Part shown: one piece after another, positions 24,937 to 33,861 of the stretch | Numbering within the stretch: position 1 is the stretch's first letter | Layout: the number at the start of each line of letters is the position of its first letter | Source of the DNA: Variovorax sp. DXTD-1 | GTDB lineage: Bacteria > Pseudomonadota > Gammaproteobacteria > Burkholderiales > Burkholderiaceae_C | Assembly: GCF_003984625.1 (NCBI RefSeq) | Contig: NZ_RWKH01000017.1 | Location: 62,001-126,000 of the forward strand | DNA: 64,000 nt | Direction: 5' to 3' | The notes under the pieces: model-generated | The model's input: the letters and a program-made list of their open reading frames with translations, nothing else | Databases searched by the model: none | Told to the model about the DNA's origin: nothing | Position numbers and translations under genes: made by a program

Positions 24937-24943
24937 GGAAGGG

Positions 24944-25438
24944 TCAGCTTTCGGAAATCGCGGTCAGCGCCGCCTGAAGTTCGGTGTCCGGCATCGATTC
25001 GAGCGGCAGCGCCAGCAACTGCACGAGACGGTACGCAATGGCCTGGCGCGTCAGCTCGAAGGCCACCCGCTTGCCCTCGTCGCCGCCGAGTGCATGCGAA
25101 GGGTCGGGATAGCCCCAGTGCACCTTCACCGGGCTGCCGGGCCAATAGGGGCAGGCTTCCTGCGCGGCACTGTCGCACACGGTGATGACGATGCGCATCA
25201 CGGGTTTGCCGTCGCCGACGAATTCGTCCCAGCTCTTGCTGCGATAAGGCGACACATCCACGCCGGCATTGGCAAGCGCCTCGAGCGCGAAAGGGTTCAG
25301 CCGCCCGCTTGGCGCGCTGCCGGCGCTGTGGGCCCTGACGTCCTTGCCGCTTTTTTTGGCCAGGTGGTTGAGCATGCCTTCCGCCAGCACGCTGCGGGCC
25401 GAGTTGTGCGTGCACAGGATCAATACGTTGACGGTCAT
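24944..25438 (-). CDS. arsC: Arsenate reductase, LMW-phosphatase type (ArsC, copy 1)
   Basis: A 164-residue low-molecular-weight phosphotyrosine-phosphatase-fold arsenate reductase. The P-loop is CTHNSARS (residues 9-16), CX5R; DSAAQEACPYWPG carries a second cysteine. Reduction of As(V) to As(III) would be followed by export through Acr3. The start ATG overlaps the stop of the second copy (ATGA, 25438-25435). About 40% of positions look shared with the tandem neighbour. Confidence 0.92.
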   Translation of the reverse strand: MTVNVLILCTHNSARSVLAEGMLNHLAKKSGKDVRAHSAGSAPSGRLNPFALEALANAGVDVSPYRSKSWDEFVGDGKPVMRIVITVCDSAAQEACPYWPGSPVKVHWGYPDPSHALGGDEGKRVAFELTRQAIAYRLVQLLALPLESMPDTELQAALTAISES

Positions 25439-25944
25439 TGCGCGGCTTTCCGGGCCTTGCCGATGTCGCGCATCTCGTGCTGGATGGCCATGGCGTCGAG
25501 CCGCTCCATCGGCAGCGCCAGCATCAGCTCGATGCGGCGCTTCAAAGTCAGCGCCGTGTCCATGAACTGCCGCTCGACGGCTTCTTCCGGGCCTTCGAAA
25601 GCCGCAGGGTCGGCCACGCCCCAATGGGCGGTCATGGGTTGGCCGGGCCATACCGGACACACCTCGCCGGCGGCCTTGTCGCACACCGTCAGCACAAAGT
25701 CCATGGCGGGAGCACCGGGCCTGGCGAACTCGTCCCAGTTCTTGCTGCGGTAGCCCTCCGCGGAAAGCCGCAGTCTCTCGAGCGTGCGCAGCGCATGCGG
25801 ACTGACTCTTCCGGACGGATGACTGCCCGCCGAGTACGCCTTGAACCGGCCGGCACCCATGTCGTTGAGCAGGCCTTCGGCCATGATCGACCGCGCGGAA
25901 TTGCCCGTGCACACGAAGAGCACGTTGTAGATTTTTTCAGCCAT
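25435..25944 (-). CDS. arsC: Arsenate reductase, LMW-phosphatase type (ArsC, copy 2)
   Basis: A 169-residue paralogue of the next gene. P-loop CTGNSARS (11-18); KAAGEVCPVWPGQP carries the second cysteine. The C-terminal helices (ELMLALPMERLDAMAIQHEM) are longer than in copy 1. The ATG at 25944 starts MAEKIYNVLFVCTGN, 11 bp after the arsI stop. Two such reductases in tandem suggest different thiol partners or substrates. Confidence 0.9.
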   Translation of the reverse strand: MAEKIYNVLFVCTGNSARSIMAEGLLNDMGAGRFKAYSAGSHPSGRVSPHALRTLERLRLSAEGYRSKNWDEFARPGAPAMDFVLTVCDKAAGEVCPVWPGQPMTAHWGVADPAAFEGPEEAVERQFMDTALTLKRRIELMLALPMERLDAMAIQHEMRDIGKARKAAQ

Positions 25945-25955
25945 GGGGCGCTCGC

Positions 25956-26447
25956 CTAGACGGAGGTTTGAACCGGCGCGGCCGGCGTTGCGACGAGCGG
26001 TATTCCGACGGCCCGGCCGCGAGGCGTCTTCGGCGCGCAGCAGGCAGCGTCCTCGCCGGCATCCGCCCTCTTCTCGCCATACACCGGCACATTGCCCAGC
26101 GTGTGAAAGTGCTCCCAGGCAATGCCCTGCGGATCGGTGATCCAGTGCTTTTCGCTGCGGGCGTAGCAGCAGGTGGCCGAACCTTCGTCGAACACCTGGA
26201 TGTCGGCCTGCGCAACGCGTGCCTTCAGCTCTGCAAGTTCTTCCTCGTTCTCCGCCTGAAGGCCGAGATGGTCGATGCCCAGCGAGTTGGCGCGGGTCGA
26301 CACTGCAAAGTTCACCGGCGGATCGGCGAGCATCCACTTGGCGTAGTCGCTCTCGATGCGCGCAGGCTCCGAAGCAAAAAGCTTCGAATAGAAGGCGATG
26401 CTCGCCGGCAGATCCTGGACGTTCAGATGCACATGGAATCGCTTCAT
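25956..26447 (-). CDS. arsI: ArsI/CadI-type organoarsenical lyase (VOC family)
   Basis: A 163-residue vicinal-oxygen-chelate protein: HVHLNVQDLPASIAFYSKLF at the start, GIDHLGLQAENEEEL in the middle, the CC pair in SATCCYARSEKHWITDPQG, and WEHFHTL supplying a metal Glu/His. The vicinal cysteine pair is the As(III)-binding site of ArsI, which splits the C-As bond of trivalent methylarsenicals; CadI-annotated proteins look the same. The tail has an extra CC. ATG 26447 follows GGAG. Confidence 0.82.
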   Translation of the reverse strand: MKRFHVHLNVQDLPASIAFYSKLFASEPARIESDYAKWMLADPPVNFAVSTRANSLGIDHLGLQAENEEELAELKARVAQADIQVFDEGSATCCYARSEKHWITDPQGIAWEHFHTLGNVPVYGEKRADAGEDAACCAPKTPRGRAVGIPLVATPAAPVQTSV

Positions 26448-26461
26448 GGTTGCTCCTTCAT

Positions 26462-26785
26462 TCAGCATGGACAAGCCTGGGCCGCCTCGGTGAGGCACGC
26501 CTCGCCCTGGCAGCAGTTTTCGGTGAGGTAGCCGATGAGCGCGTTCATCCGATCGAACGCCGCGCGGTAAATCAGGTTGCGGCCGCTGCGCTCTTGCGTC
26601 ACAAGCCCGGAATGGGTCAGTTCCTTGAGGTGGAACGAGAGGCTGGTGGCCTGCACGTCCAGCGCTTCGACCAGCGCGCCGGGGGTAAGCCCTGCGGGGC
26701 CTGCCACCACCAGCGCGCGAAACACCTGAAGGCGCACGGGCTGGGCCAGTGCTGCCAGGGACTTGACGATGTCTTGTTCTTCCAT
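26462..26785 (-). CDS. arsR: ArsR-family repressor
   Basis: A 107-residue winged-helix repressor: SLAALAQPVRLQVFRALVVA, recognition helix in DVQATSLSFHLKELTHSGLV, wing ERSGRNLIYRA. The C-terminus is cysteine-rich (CCQGEACLTEAAQACPC), giving the likely As(III) site, since the classic ELCVCDL motif is absent. It should repress both the minus-strand operon it heads and the divergent arsC-arsH pair until arsenite binds. Its promoter places the start of transcription at or next to the ATG, and no ribosome site is visible. Confidence 0.92.
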   Translation of the reverse strand: MEEQDIVKSLAALAQPVRLQVFRALVVAGPAGLTPGALVEALDVQATSLSFHLKELTHSGLVTQERSGRNLIYRAAFDRMNALIGYLTENCCQGEACLTEAAQACPC

Positions 26786-26791
26786 AATTCA

Positions 26792-26820
26792 ATAATAGTT
26801 GCATAATCGCAAGAATGCAA
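26792..26820 (-). promoter_or_regulatory. arsR promoter (probably leaderless)
   Basis: On the minus strand TTGCAT (26820-26815), a 17-bp spacer and TATTAT (26797-26792); then only 6 bp to the arsR ATG. The -35 box overlaps the start codon of the divergent arsC. A TTGC-N6-GCAA dyad (26799-26812) sits between the boxes and is a candidate ArsR operator. Confidence 0.55.
26802..26807 (+). promoter_or_regulatory. Possible -10 of the divergent arsC-arsH transcript
   Basis: CATAAT, 7 bp before the arsC ATG at 26815, inside the same dyad as the arsR promoter. No good -35 is visible at 16-18 bp. If used, this transcript would also be nearly leaderless; no ribosome site precedes the ATG. Confidence 0.35.
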
Positions 26821-27261
26821 TCGTCCAACTCATCCATCACCATCTTTCACAACCCGGCGTGCGGCACCTCGCGCAACACGCTGGCGCTGATCCGCAACAG
26901 CGGCGAAGAGCCCCGGGTGGTCGAATATCTGAAGACACCGCCCGGCAAGGAGACGCTCGTCGAACTGCTCGCCGCCATGAAGATGCAGCCCCGCGCGCTG
27001 CTGCGCGAAAAGGGAACACCCTATGCCGAACTCGGGCTGGCCGATCCGAAGTGGACGGACGAACAACTGGTCGACTTCATGCTTGCGCACCCCATCCTGA
27101 TCAACCGGCCCATCGTGGTCACGCCCCTGGGCACCCGGCTCTGCCGCCCATCCGAAGAAGTGCTCGGCATTCTTCCGTCTCCGCAGAAGGGCCCCTTCAC
27201 CAAGGAAGACGGCGAAGTCGTCATCGATGCGGAGGGCCGCCGTGTCAAACCCGCTGCCTGA
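26815..27261 (+). CDS. arsC: Arsenate reductase, glutaredoxin-dependent type
   Basis: A 148-residue ArsC of the R773 type, unrelated in fold to the two LMW-phosphatase copies. Catalytic Cys in [17 protein letters not shown] (Cys-X2-Ser), conserved [15 protein letters not shown] with the arsenate-binding arginines, and a tail past [10 protein letters not shown] typical of the family. Divergent from arsR with 29 bp between the two start codons. Followed by arsH with a 20-bp overlap. Confidence 0.93.
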   Translation: MQSSNSSITIFHNPACGTSRNTLALIRNSGEEPRVVEYLKTPPGKETLVELLAAMKMQPRALLREKGTPYAELGLADPKWTDEQLVDFMLAHPILINRPIVVTPLGTRLCRPSEEVLGILPSPQKGPFTKEDGEVVIDAEGRRVKPAA

Positions 27262-27964
27262 GCTTCCGAACATCGATGCCGCCCTGTTCGACCGGCCCTC
27301 GCTCGAGCGCCTCTCCGGCAACGCGCCGGCGCGCCACGCACCGCGCTTTCTGCTGCTGTACGGCTCGCTGCGCGACCGTTCCTACAGCCGCTTGCTGACC
27401 GAAGAAGCCGCACGGCTGCTGCAGGCCATGGGTGGCGAGACGCGCATCTTCGACCCCGCCGGCCTGCCCCTGCCGGACAGCGCTCCCGACGACCATCCCA
27501 AGGTGCAGGAGCTGCGCGACTTGGCGCAATGGGCCGAAGGCATGGTGTGGTGCTCGCCCGAGCGCCACGGCTCCATGACCGGCATCATGAAGGCGCAGAT
27601 CGACTGGATTCCGCTGAGCATCGGCGCCGTCCGGCCCACGCAGGGCAAGACGCTCGCGGTCATGCAGGTGTCGGGCGGCTCGCAGTCGTTCAATGCGGTG
27701 AACCAGCTGCGCGTGCTCGGGCGCTGGATGCGCATGCTCACCATTCCCAACCAGTCCTCCGTTGCCAAGGCTTTTCTCGAGTTCGACGAAGCCGGGCGCA
27801 TGAAGCCCTCCTCTTACTACGAGCGGGTGGTCGACGTGATGGAAGAACTCGTGAAGTTCACCCTGCTCACGCGCGACGCGGCCGGCTACCTGGTCGACCG
27901 CTACAGCGAGCGCCGGGAAAGCGCCGACGAGCTCGCCAAGCGGGTGAACCAGCGCGCCATCTAG
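27242..27964 (+). CDS. arsH: ArsH NADPH-dependent FMN reductase
   Basis: A 240-residue flavoprotein that oxidises trivalent organoarsenicals. Family signatures: [20 protein letters not shown] (FMN phosphate loop GSLR), [40 protein letters not shown] and the conserved IPNQSSV. I chose the GTG at 27242 because GGAGG stands 6 bp before it; ATG 27227 is in frame but lacks a ribosome site. Overlaps the end of arsC by 20 bp, so coupled. Confidence 0.93.
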   Translation: MSNPLPELPNIDAALFDRPSLERLSGNAPARHAPRFLLLYGSLRDRSYSRLLTEEAARLLQAMGGETRIFDPAGLPLPDSAPDDHPKVQELRDLAQWAEGMVWCSPERHGSMTGIMKAQIDWIPLSIGAVRPTQGKTLAVMQVSGGSQSFNAVNQLRVLGRWMRMLTIPNQSSVAKAFLEFDEAGRMKPSSYYERVVDVMEELVKFTLLTRDAAGYLVDRYSERRESADELAKRVNQRAI

Positions 27965-28067
27965 GGCCGTTGTTTCGTGCCGCGTCCTACGCCAGCAAGC
28001 AGGCTGTCCGACATCGGCGGGCAGTGGCGCCGGTAGCCTGGCGCCCGTTGGCCGACAATCAGCGCCC

Positions 28068-29438
28068 ATGAATGCCAAGCCATCGGCAACGGCAACGGCC
28101 CCGGCGAACCCGCCGCAGCCAGCGCCCCGCCCCATCCGCACTGCGGCCACGTTGATTCTCTTGCGCGACGGCGCCAACGGCATGGAAGTGCTGCTGCTTC
28201 GCCGCGCTGAAAAAGCCGACGACCAGAACAGCGGCGCCAGCGTTTTCCCCGGCGGCGTGGTCGACACGCATGACCGCAGCCTGCACCTGATGTGCAAGGG
28301 ACTCGATGACGCAGGCGCGAGCAGGCGGCTCGGCGTGGCCGAAGGCGGGCTCGACTACTACGCAGCCGCGGTGCGCGAATGCTTCGAGGAAGCGGGCGTG
28401 CTGTTCGCCTGCGACGCCGAAGACCGCGTGGTCGAGCTCGACCGGCTGCCCGCCTCGCGCCTAGAAGCCATGCGGCATGCCGCAGAGCAAGGCACCGACG
28501 CGCTGCTGGCGATGTGCGATGCGCAAGGCTGGCGTCTCGCGGTCGACCGGCTCGCCTACTTCAGCCACTGGCTCACGCCGCCCGGCATGCCGCGCCGTTT
28601 CGACACCCGCTTTTTCATTGCGGAGATGCCCGCCGGGCAAAGCGTGAAGCCGGACGGCCGCGAAACCGTCGAGCACATGTGGCTCAAGCCGGCCGACGCT
28701 GTGGATCCGGACCGCGGGCTCAAGCTGATGAACGTGACGCACCGCACGCTCGAGCAGCTGGCCGCATTCGAAAGCACCGCCAGTTGCATGGCGCATGCGC
28801 GCGGCCTGGCCGGCATTGTGCTGAACATGCCTCGCCTGGCCGACGGACCTGCGGGGCGCCGCGCGGTGAACATCGACGAGCCGGCCTACCAGGAGATCAG
28901 CCGCCTCGACCCCGACGGCACCGGCCATGCGCGCTATGCGCTCGAGGCCGGCCTGGCCATGCAGTTGTCCGCCCGCGTGCGGCGGGTCACGGGCAGCGCC
29001 GGCGCGTTGTCGGCGGAGCCGGGTTCGAACAGCTATTTCGTCGGCGGCGCAGGCGGCCCGTGGGCATTGATCGACCCGCTGCCGCACGGCACCGCGCCGA
29101 ACGAGCTGCTGCGCAAAGCGGCGCCGGAGGAGGTGCAATGGCTGCTCTCAACCGCGCCGCGCACAGAGGCGGCCGATAAAGCGCTCGAAAGCCTGCGATC
29201 GTCGTGGCCTGGTGCCGTGGTGCTGTGGCCTGCTCCTGGCGAATCGCTCGACCTGGGCGGCGCCACGCTGGTGGCCCTTCCCGGCCCCGGCGGCACCTCA
29301 GCTCCCGCGCTTCAGTTACTGCTGCCCGAGGAACGCACGCTGTTCACCGGCGCAGCCGACCCAACCGCCGTGCATGCCGGCAACGAGGTCGAATGGATTG
29401 CGCCTGCCAGCGGCTTCCTGCTGCGGCACGGCGCCTGA
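28068..29438 (+). CDS. NUDIX hydrolase fused to a degenerate MBL-like domain
   Basis: A 456-residue protein. The N-terminal half is a NUDIX domain of the NUDT19/CoA-hydrolase-like kind: RTAATLILLRDG, SVFPGGVVD and a NUDIX box with RECFEEAG at 103-110, then a long insert typical of this group (YFSHWLTPPGMPRRFDTRFF). The second half starts like an LACTB2-type metallo-beta-lactamase (EPGSNSYFVGG, WALIDPLPHG) but the HxHxDH metal motif and later His ligands are absent. The NUDIX part should hydrolyse a nucleoside diphosphate derivative; the MBL part is probably structural. It stands alone, 103 bp after arsH. Confidence 0.78.
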   Translation: MNAKPSATATAPANPPQPAPRPIRTAATLILLRDGANGMEVLLLRRAEKADDQNSGASVFPGGVVDTHDRSLHLMCKGLDDAGASRRLGVAEGGLDYYAAAVRECFEEAGVLFACDAEDRVVELDRLPASRLEAMRHAAEQGTDALLAMCDAQGWRLAVDRLAYFSHWLTPPGMPRRFDTRFFIAEMPAGQSVKPDGRETVEHMWLKPADAVDPDRGLKLMNVTHRTLEQLAAFESTASCMAHARGLAGIVLNMPRLADGPAGRRAVNIDEPAYQEISRLDPDGTGHARYALEAGLAMQLSARVRRVTGSAGALSAEPGSNSYFVGGAGGPWALIDPLPHGTAPNELLRKAAPEEVQWLLSTAPRTEAADKALESLRSSWPGAVVLWPAPGESLDLGGATLVALPGPGGTSAPALQLLLPEERTLFTGAADPTAVHAGNEVEWIAPASGFLLRHGA

Positions 29439-29456
29439 GCCGCGCGCACACGCTCA

Positions 29457-32400
29457 TCACAGCTTGCCGATGGCCGCCTTGAGCTCGTCGATGGAGGCGG
29501 GCTTGGGCAAGTGCGCATTGAAGCCGGCCTCCAGCGCGCGGCGTGCATCGGCGCGCCGGCCGAAGCCGGACATGGCAATGGAGCGCAGCTCGCGCGTCTC
29601 CGGCCGCCGCCGCACTTCGGCTATGAACTGGTAGCCGTCCATCTCAGGCATGCCAAGGTCGGACACCAGCAGATCGTAGGCATTCGATTCGAGCAGCTCC
29701 AGGCCCTTTTTTGCGCTTGGCGCAATATCGACTATCGCGCCCTCGAGCCTCAGCACCTCGGCAAACGGGGCCAGCGCGTCGGCGTAGTCGTCCACCGCGA
29801 GCACGCGCCAGCCGCGCAGGCTCACTTCAGCCGGGGCTTGTTCCACCACAGCTTCGACCGCGGCTCCCACACGGGGCAGCCACACACTGAACTCGGCCCC
29901 CAGGCCCAGCCCGGCCGAATGCACTTCGACGCGGCCGCCGTGGGCACGCGTCAGTTCATGCACCAGCGCCAGGCCGATGCCCAGCCCGCCGTTGGGAGGC
30001 GTCGCGTCGCTGCTGGCCTGGTTGAACATGCCGAACACATGCGGCAGAAACTCCGGCGCAATGCCGCAGCCGGTGTCGGCCACGACCAGCTTGCCGAAGT
30101 TCTCGTCGGCTGTGACCCGTACCGTGATGCGGCCGCCGTCTGGCGTGAACTTGACGGCGTTGCTGAGCAGGTTCCACACGATCTGCTCCATGCGTATGCG
30201 GTCGCCGTTGCACAGCACGCCGGCTTCGCAGTTCGCGTCGAGCGCCAGCTTCTTGCCGGCCACGTCGTTCACCGCGGCCTGCGCCGTGGTCTGCACCAGC
30301 TCGCCCAGGTCGACGGGCACGCGATTGAGCCGCAGCTTGCCGGTGCGGATGCGAGAAAGGTCGAGCAGGTCGTTGATGATGCGCGTCTGGCTGGCCACGG
30401 CGCGCTTGATGGTTTCGCCCAGCCGCCGCACCGCCGGCACCTCCGCGGTGGCCGGCATGTGCATCAGCAGCTCGGCGTTCATCTGGATGAGGTTGAGCGG
30501 CTGCTTCAGCTCGTGCGACATCACCGCCAGGAACTTGTCCTTCAGCTCGTTGGCCGCCTGCGCGCTGAGGCTGGCCTTCTTTTCCTTGAAGAGCCGGTGC
30601 TCCTGCGCGAGCTCGTGCTCCTTGGTCCCGGTCATGTCACGCGCGATCTTCGCATAGCCCCCGCCCGCGGCGGGTTCCATCGGCGTGGTGACGCCGCTGC
30701 AAAAAAAGCGGCTACCGTCCTTGCGCTGGTGCCAGCGCTCGTCTTCGGCCCGGCCCAACTCCACCGCGCGGCGCTTCTCGCGTTCGGGCACGCCGTTGGC
30801 CTGGTCTTCGGCGGTGAAGATCACCGCCAGCGGCCGGTCGATCATCTCTTCCTCGCTGTAGCCGAAGATGCGCTGGGCGCCGGCGTTCCAGGTGGTGATC
30901 TGGCCCTGGTCGTCGCAGGTGATGATGGCAAAGTCGCGCGTGGTCGCGGCCACCATGCGCAGCCGCTCTTCGCCCGCGCGCACTTTCTCTTCCGCGGCGC
31001 GCAGCTCGGTAATGTCGAAAAAGTTCAGGATCGCGCCTTCGATCTTGTCTTCCGCCGTGCGGTACGGGAGTATTCGCGCCATGAAGTGCCGCCCGTCCAC
31101 GCTGGTCACGTGCCGCTCGGTAATGCGCAGGTCCTTGAAAGCCGAGGCCGTGTCCTCCGCGAGCTCCGGGTAGTTGAGCCGGCTGGTAATGTCGAACAGC
31201 GAGCGCCCCAGGTCCGACGGAATCAGGTTGAACAGCTTGCTCGCATGCGGCGTGTAGCGCTTGATGTGCATGCCCCGGCTCACGAACACCGTGGCAATCT
31301 CCGACGAGGTGATGAGGTTCTGCAGGTCGTCGTTGATGTGCCCGCGCTCTTCCACCTTCATCTTGAGCTCGAAGTTCACCGTCGCGAGCTCCTCGTTCAT
31401 CGACTGCAGCTCTTCCTTGCTGGTCTCGAGCTCCTCGGTGGCGGAGCGCAGTTCTTCGTTGATGGCCTGCAGCTCCTCGTTGGAGGCCTTCAGTTCCTCG
31501 GTCGAGGTTGCGGCGCCTTCGATGGTTTCCTGCAGATGGAGCTTGAGCTGGCGAATCTGGTCTTCCATCTGGCTGATGAGCAGTTCGCGCGCCGCGTCGG
31601 CCGGCTCGCCGCCCTCGGGGCGCATGCTGTCTTCCACTTCATCGAACACCACCAGCGTGAGCCGCGGCGCGTCCTTGTCCTCGCCATCGCCGCGCTGCAG
31701 GGGTCGGACGGTGATGTTCAGGAACACCTGCCGCCCGTCATCCCGCCTCTGCACCAGGCGCGTTTCCACGCTGCCCGAGGTTTGCGCGGCCTTGAAAAGC
31801 GCGGTGCGCAGCTCCAGCCGCAGTTCGGGCCGCACGTTGTTCAGCAGGTTGTTCGACGGCTCGCCCCCGGCCCGCTCCAGGAAGCGGCCGACACCGCTGG
31901 ACAGGTGCAGCACCTCGTGTTCGCTGTTGATCAGCACGCTCGGCGGCGAGAACTGCTCGAGCGCGCGCTGGTGCAGCTCGGCAAAGCTCAGGCGCTCGGC
32001 GCGCTTAGGCGAGCGCAGCGCTTCCATGGGGTCGGGCGATCCCGCCTTGAACGGCGTATCGCTGATGAGCGGCATGTGGCGCCCGGTCGGCAATTCAGGG
32101 TTGGCGCGGTAGATGCGGTTCTTCTTGTCGACCGCGGTGAACAGGCTGCCCACCGCATCGATCGATTCCGAAGTGCCCAGGAACAGATAGCCCCCCGGCC
32201 GCAGCGCAATGCGGAACATCTCCAGCACATGGGCCTGCGCCGCACGGTCCAGGTAGATCAGCAGGTTGCGGCAGCAGATGATGTCCAGCCGCGAGAACGG
32301 CGGGTCACGCAGCAGGTTGTGCAGCGCAAAGAGCACCGGCTCGCGCACCGAGGTCGTCACGCGGTACTGGTCCTGCTCGGGAACTAAGAACTGCTGCAGC

Positions 32401-33596
32401 CGCGAGGGCGAAATGTCTTCGGCGATGCCCTGCGCATACAGCCCCCTGCGCGCCGTGGCAATGGCCCGCCCGTCGATGTCGGTGGCAAAGATCTGTATGT
32501 CCAGCGGCTTGGACTGCTTGTCGATCTGCTCGTGCAGCAGGATGCTGAGCGAATAGGCCTCCTCGCCGGTGGCGCAGCCCGCCACCCAGGCGCGCACCTG
32601 CTCGCCGGGCTGCCTGGCCTCGATCAGCTTGGGAAGCACGTCCTGCTCGAGTACCTCGAAGGCTTCGGGGTCCCGAAAGAAATTGGTCACGCTGATGAGC
32701 ATGTCCTGCAGCAGCGGCACCGCCTCATCGGGATGGTCGCGCAGGAAGTCGCGGTAGGCCGGCAGGTCCGCCAGGCGGTTCACCTGCAGCCGGCGTTCGA
32801 TGCGGCGCAGCACCGTGGCCCGCTTGTAGTGCCGAAAGTCGTGCCGCGTGTAGGTGCGCAACAGGCCCATGATCTCCTGCAGCGCCGTTTCGGCCCGCCT
32901 GCCTGCGTCGCCCGTGTCGGGCTCCTGCACGAGTTCCTCGTTCTCGCCGTAAGGCATGCGAATGCGCTGTACGTTGCGCCAATGCTCGACCAGGTGCTCG
33001 CCCATCTCCGCGGCGGGCAGCGCGATGTCGACCATGCCGGTGGCAATGGCGGCGCGCGGCATGCCGTCGTGCGCCGCGTCTTCAGGCGACTGCGCCATGG
33101 CAAGGCCACCGTGCTCCTTCACGCGCGTGAGCCCCACCGCGCCGTCGCTTCCGGTGCCCGACATCACGATGCAGACGGCCCGCTCCCTGTGCACTTCGGC
33201 CATGGTGCGAAAGAACACGTCCACGGCCAAGTGCTGGCCCTTGATCCGCTCGCTGGGCGTGGCCTGCAGGTGGCCGTCGTTCATCGTCAGGTCGACGCCG
33301 GGCGGGATCACGTACACATGGTCCGCCTCGACCGGCACCGGCTGCGTGACCTGCATCACGGGCATTTGCGTGGAGCGCTGCAGTATTGAGGCCGCATTGC
33401 TCTCATGCTTGGGCGACAGGTGCAGGATGACAACGAACGCCATGCCTGCATCGGCCGGCATCTGCTCGAAGAAGCGGAGCAGCGCCTCTAGCCCGCCCGC
33501 GGAGGCGCCGATGCCGACGACCGGGAAACTCAGCGTGCTGGGCGTGAGCTTGCGTTCATCGGCGGAGGAAGGCGAAGGCGGGTTCGATTTGGGCAT
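29457..33596 (-). CDS. CheB-CheR-PAS-histidine kinase-receiver hybrid protein (first)
   Basis: A 1379-residue soluble signalling protein. Domains in order: CheB methylesterase (about 25-205; triad S32 in GIGASAGG, H59 in ILHLSPKH, Asp in MSGTGSDG), CheR methyltransferase (about 225-490; WVAGCATGEEAYSLSILLHE), a long coiled coil (STEELKASNEELQAINEELR), two PAS domains, HisKA (H1028 in VMSHELKQPLN), HATPase (IVWNLLSNAVKFTP, GGLGIGLALV) and a C-terminal receiver (D1313 in VSDLGMPEMDG). All catalytic sites look intact. Start MPKSNPPSPSS at 33596; ribosome site weak. Input signal and output partner are unknown. Confidence 0.88.
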   Translation of the reverse strand: MPKSNPPSPSSADERKLTPSTLSFPVVGIGASAGGLEALLRFFEQMPADAGMAFVVILHLSPKHESNAASILQRSTQMPVMQVTQPVPVEADHVYVIPPGVDLTMNDGHLQATPSERIKGQHLAVDVFFRTMAEVHRERAVCIVMSGTGSDGAVGLTRVKEHGGLAMAQSPEDAAHDGMPRAAIATGMVDIALPAAEMGEHLVEHWRNVQRIRMPYGENEELVQEPDTGDAGRRAETALQEIMGLLRTYTRHDFRHYKRATVLRRIERRLQVNRLADLPAYRDFLRDHPDEAVPLLQDMLISVTNFFRDPEAFEVLEQDVLPKLIEARQPGEQVRAWVAGCATGEEAYSLSILLHEQIDKQSKPLDIQIFATDIDGRAIATARRGLYAQGIAEDISPSRLQQFLVPEQDQYRVTTSVREPVLFALHNLLRDPPFSRLDIICCRNLLIYLDRAAQAHVLEMFRIALRPGGYLFLGTSESIDAVGSLFTAVDKKNRIYRANPELPTGRHMPLISDTPFKAGSPDPMEALRSPKRAERLSFAELHQRALEQFSPPSVLINSEHEVLHLSSGVGRFLERAGGEPSNNLLNNVRPELRLELRTALFKAAQTSGSVETRLVQRRDDGRQVFLNITVRPLQRGDGEDKDAPRLTLVVFDEVEDSMRPEGGEPADAARELLISQMEDQIRQLKLHLQETIEGAATSTEELKASNEELQAINEELRSATEELETSKEELQSMNEELATVNFELKMKVEERGHINDDLQNLITSSEIATVFVSRGMHIKRYTPHASKLFNLIPSDLGRSLFDITSRLNYPELAEDTASAFKDLRITERHVTSVDGRHFMARILPYRTAEDKIEGAILNFFDITELRAAEEKVRAGEERLRMVAATTRDFAIITCDDQGQITTWNAGAQRIFGYSEEEMIDRPLAVIFTAEDQANGVPEREKRRAVELGRAEDERWHQRKDGSRFFCSGVTTPMEPAAGGGYAKIARDMTGTKEHELAQEHRLFKEKKASLSAQAANELKDKFLAVMSHELKQPLNLIQMNAELLMHMPATAEVPAVRRLGETIKRAVASQTRIINDLLDLSRIRTGKLRLNRVPVDLGELVQTTAQAAVNDVAGKKLALDANCEAGVLCNGDRIRMEQIVWNLLSNAVKFTPDGGRITVRVTADENFGKLVVADTGCGIAPEFLPHVFGMFNQASSDATPPNGGLGIGLALVHELTRAHGGRVEVHSAGLGLGAEFSVWLPRVGAAVEAVVEQAPAEVSLRGWRVLAVDDYADALAPFAEVLRLEGAIVDIAPSAKKGLELLESNAYDLLVSDLGMPEMDGYQFIAEVRRRPETRELRSIAMSGFGRRADARRALEAGFNAHLPKPASIDELKAAIGKL

Positions 33597-33670
33597 TGAG
33601 ATGCCATTGCAGGGCCGCAGCCCCGGAGCCTGCCGCGTGCGGCATTCGATCCTGAAATTCTGCCCCTTGT

Positions 33671-33704
33671 GGCCGCCATATTCCGGGTTTGCGGCCGGTT
33701 TTTT
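33671..33704 (+). other. Hairpin followed by T-tract, terminator-like, no obvious gene
   Basis: GGCCGC (33671-33676) pairs with GCGGCC (33691-33696) and is followed by GGTTTTTT on the plus strand. No plus-strand gene ends here: it lies upstream of the minus-strand hybrid kinase. It may block antisense read-through or be chance. Confidence 0.25.
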
Positions 33705-33861
33705 CCCTGATTTTTTCGGTTTGGGGCGTGAGAAGCGGTCCACGTCTCCAGGAGCAGGGTTTTCGCGCTGCTCCTACACACCGCGTCGGCCGCATCTTGC
33801 CGCCGCCGGGTGCCTGCGGCGCATGGTCGCGGTTTTCTCTTCTCCTTCTTGAGAACCCACC

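Noticed and set aside
33671..33704. Terminator-like hairpin as the end of a plus-strand gene
   Set aside because: No plus-strand gene ends there; kept only as a low-confidence structure.
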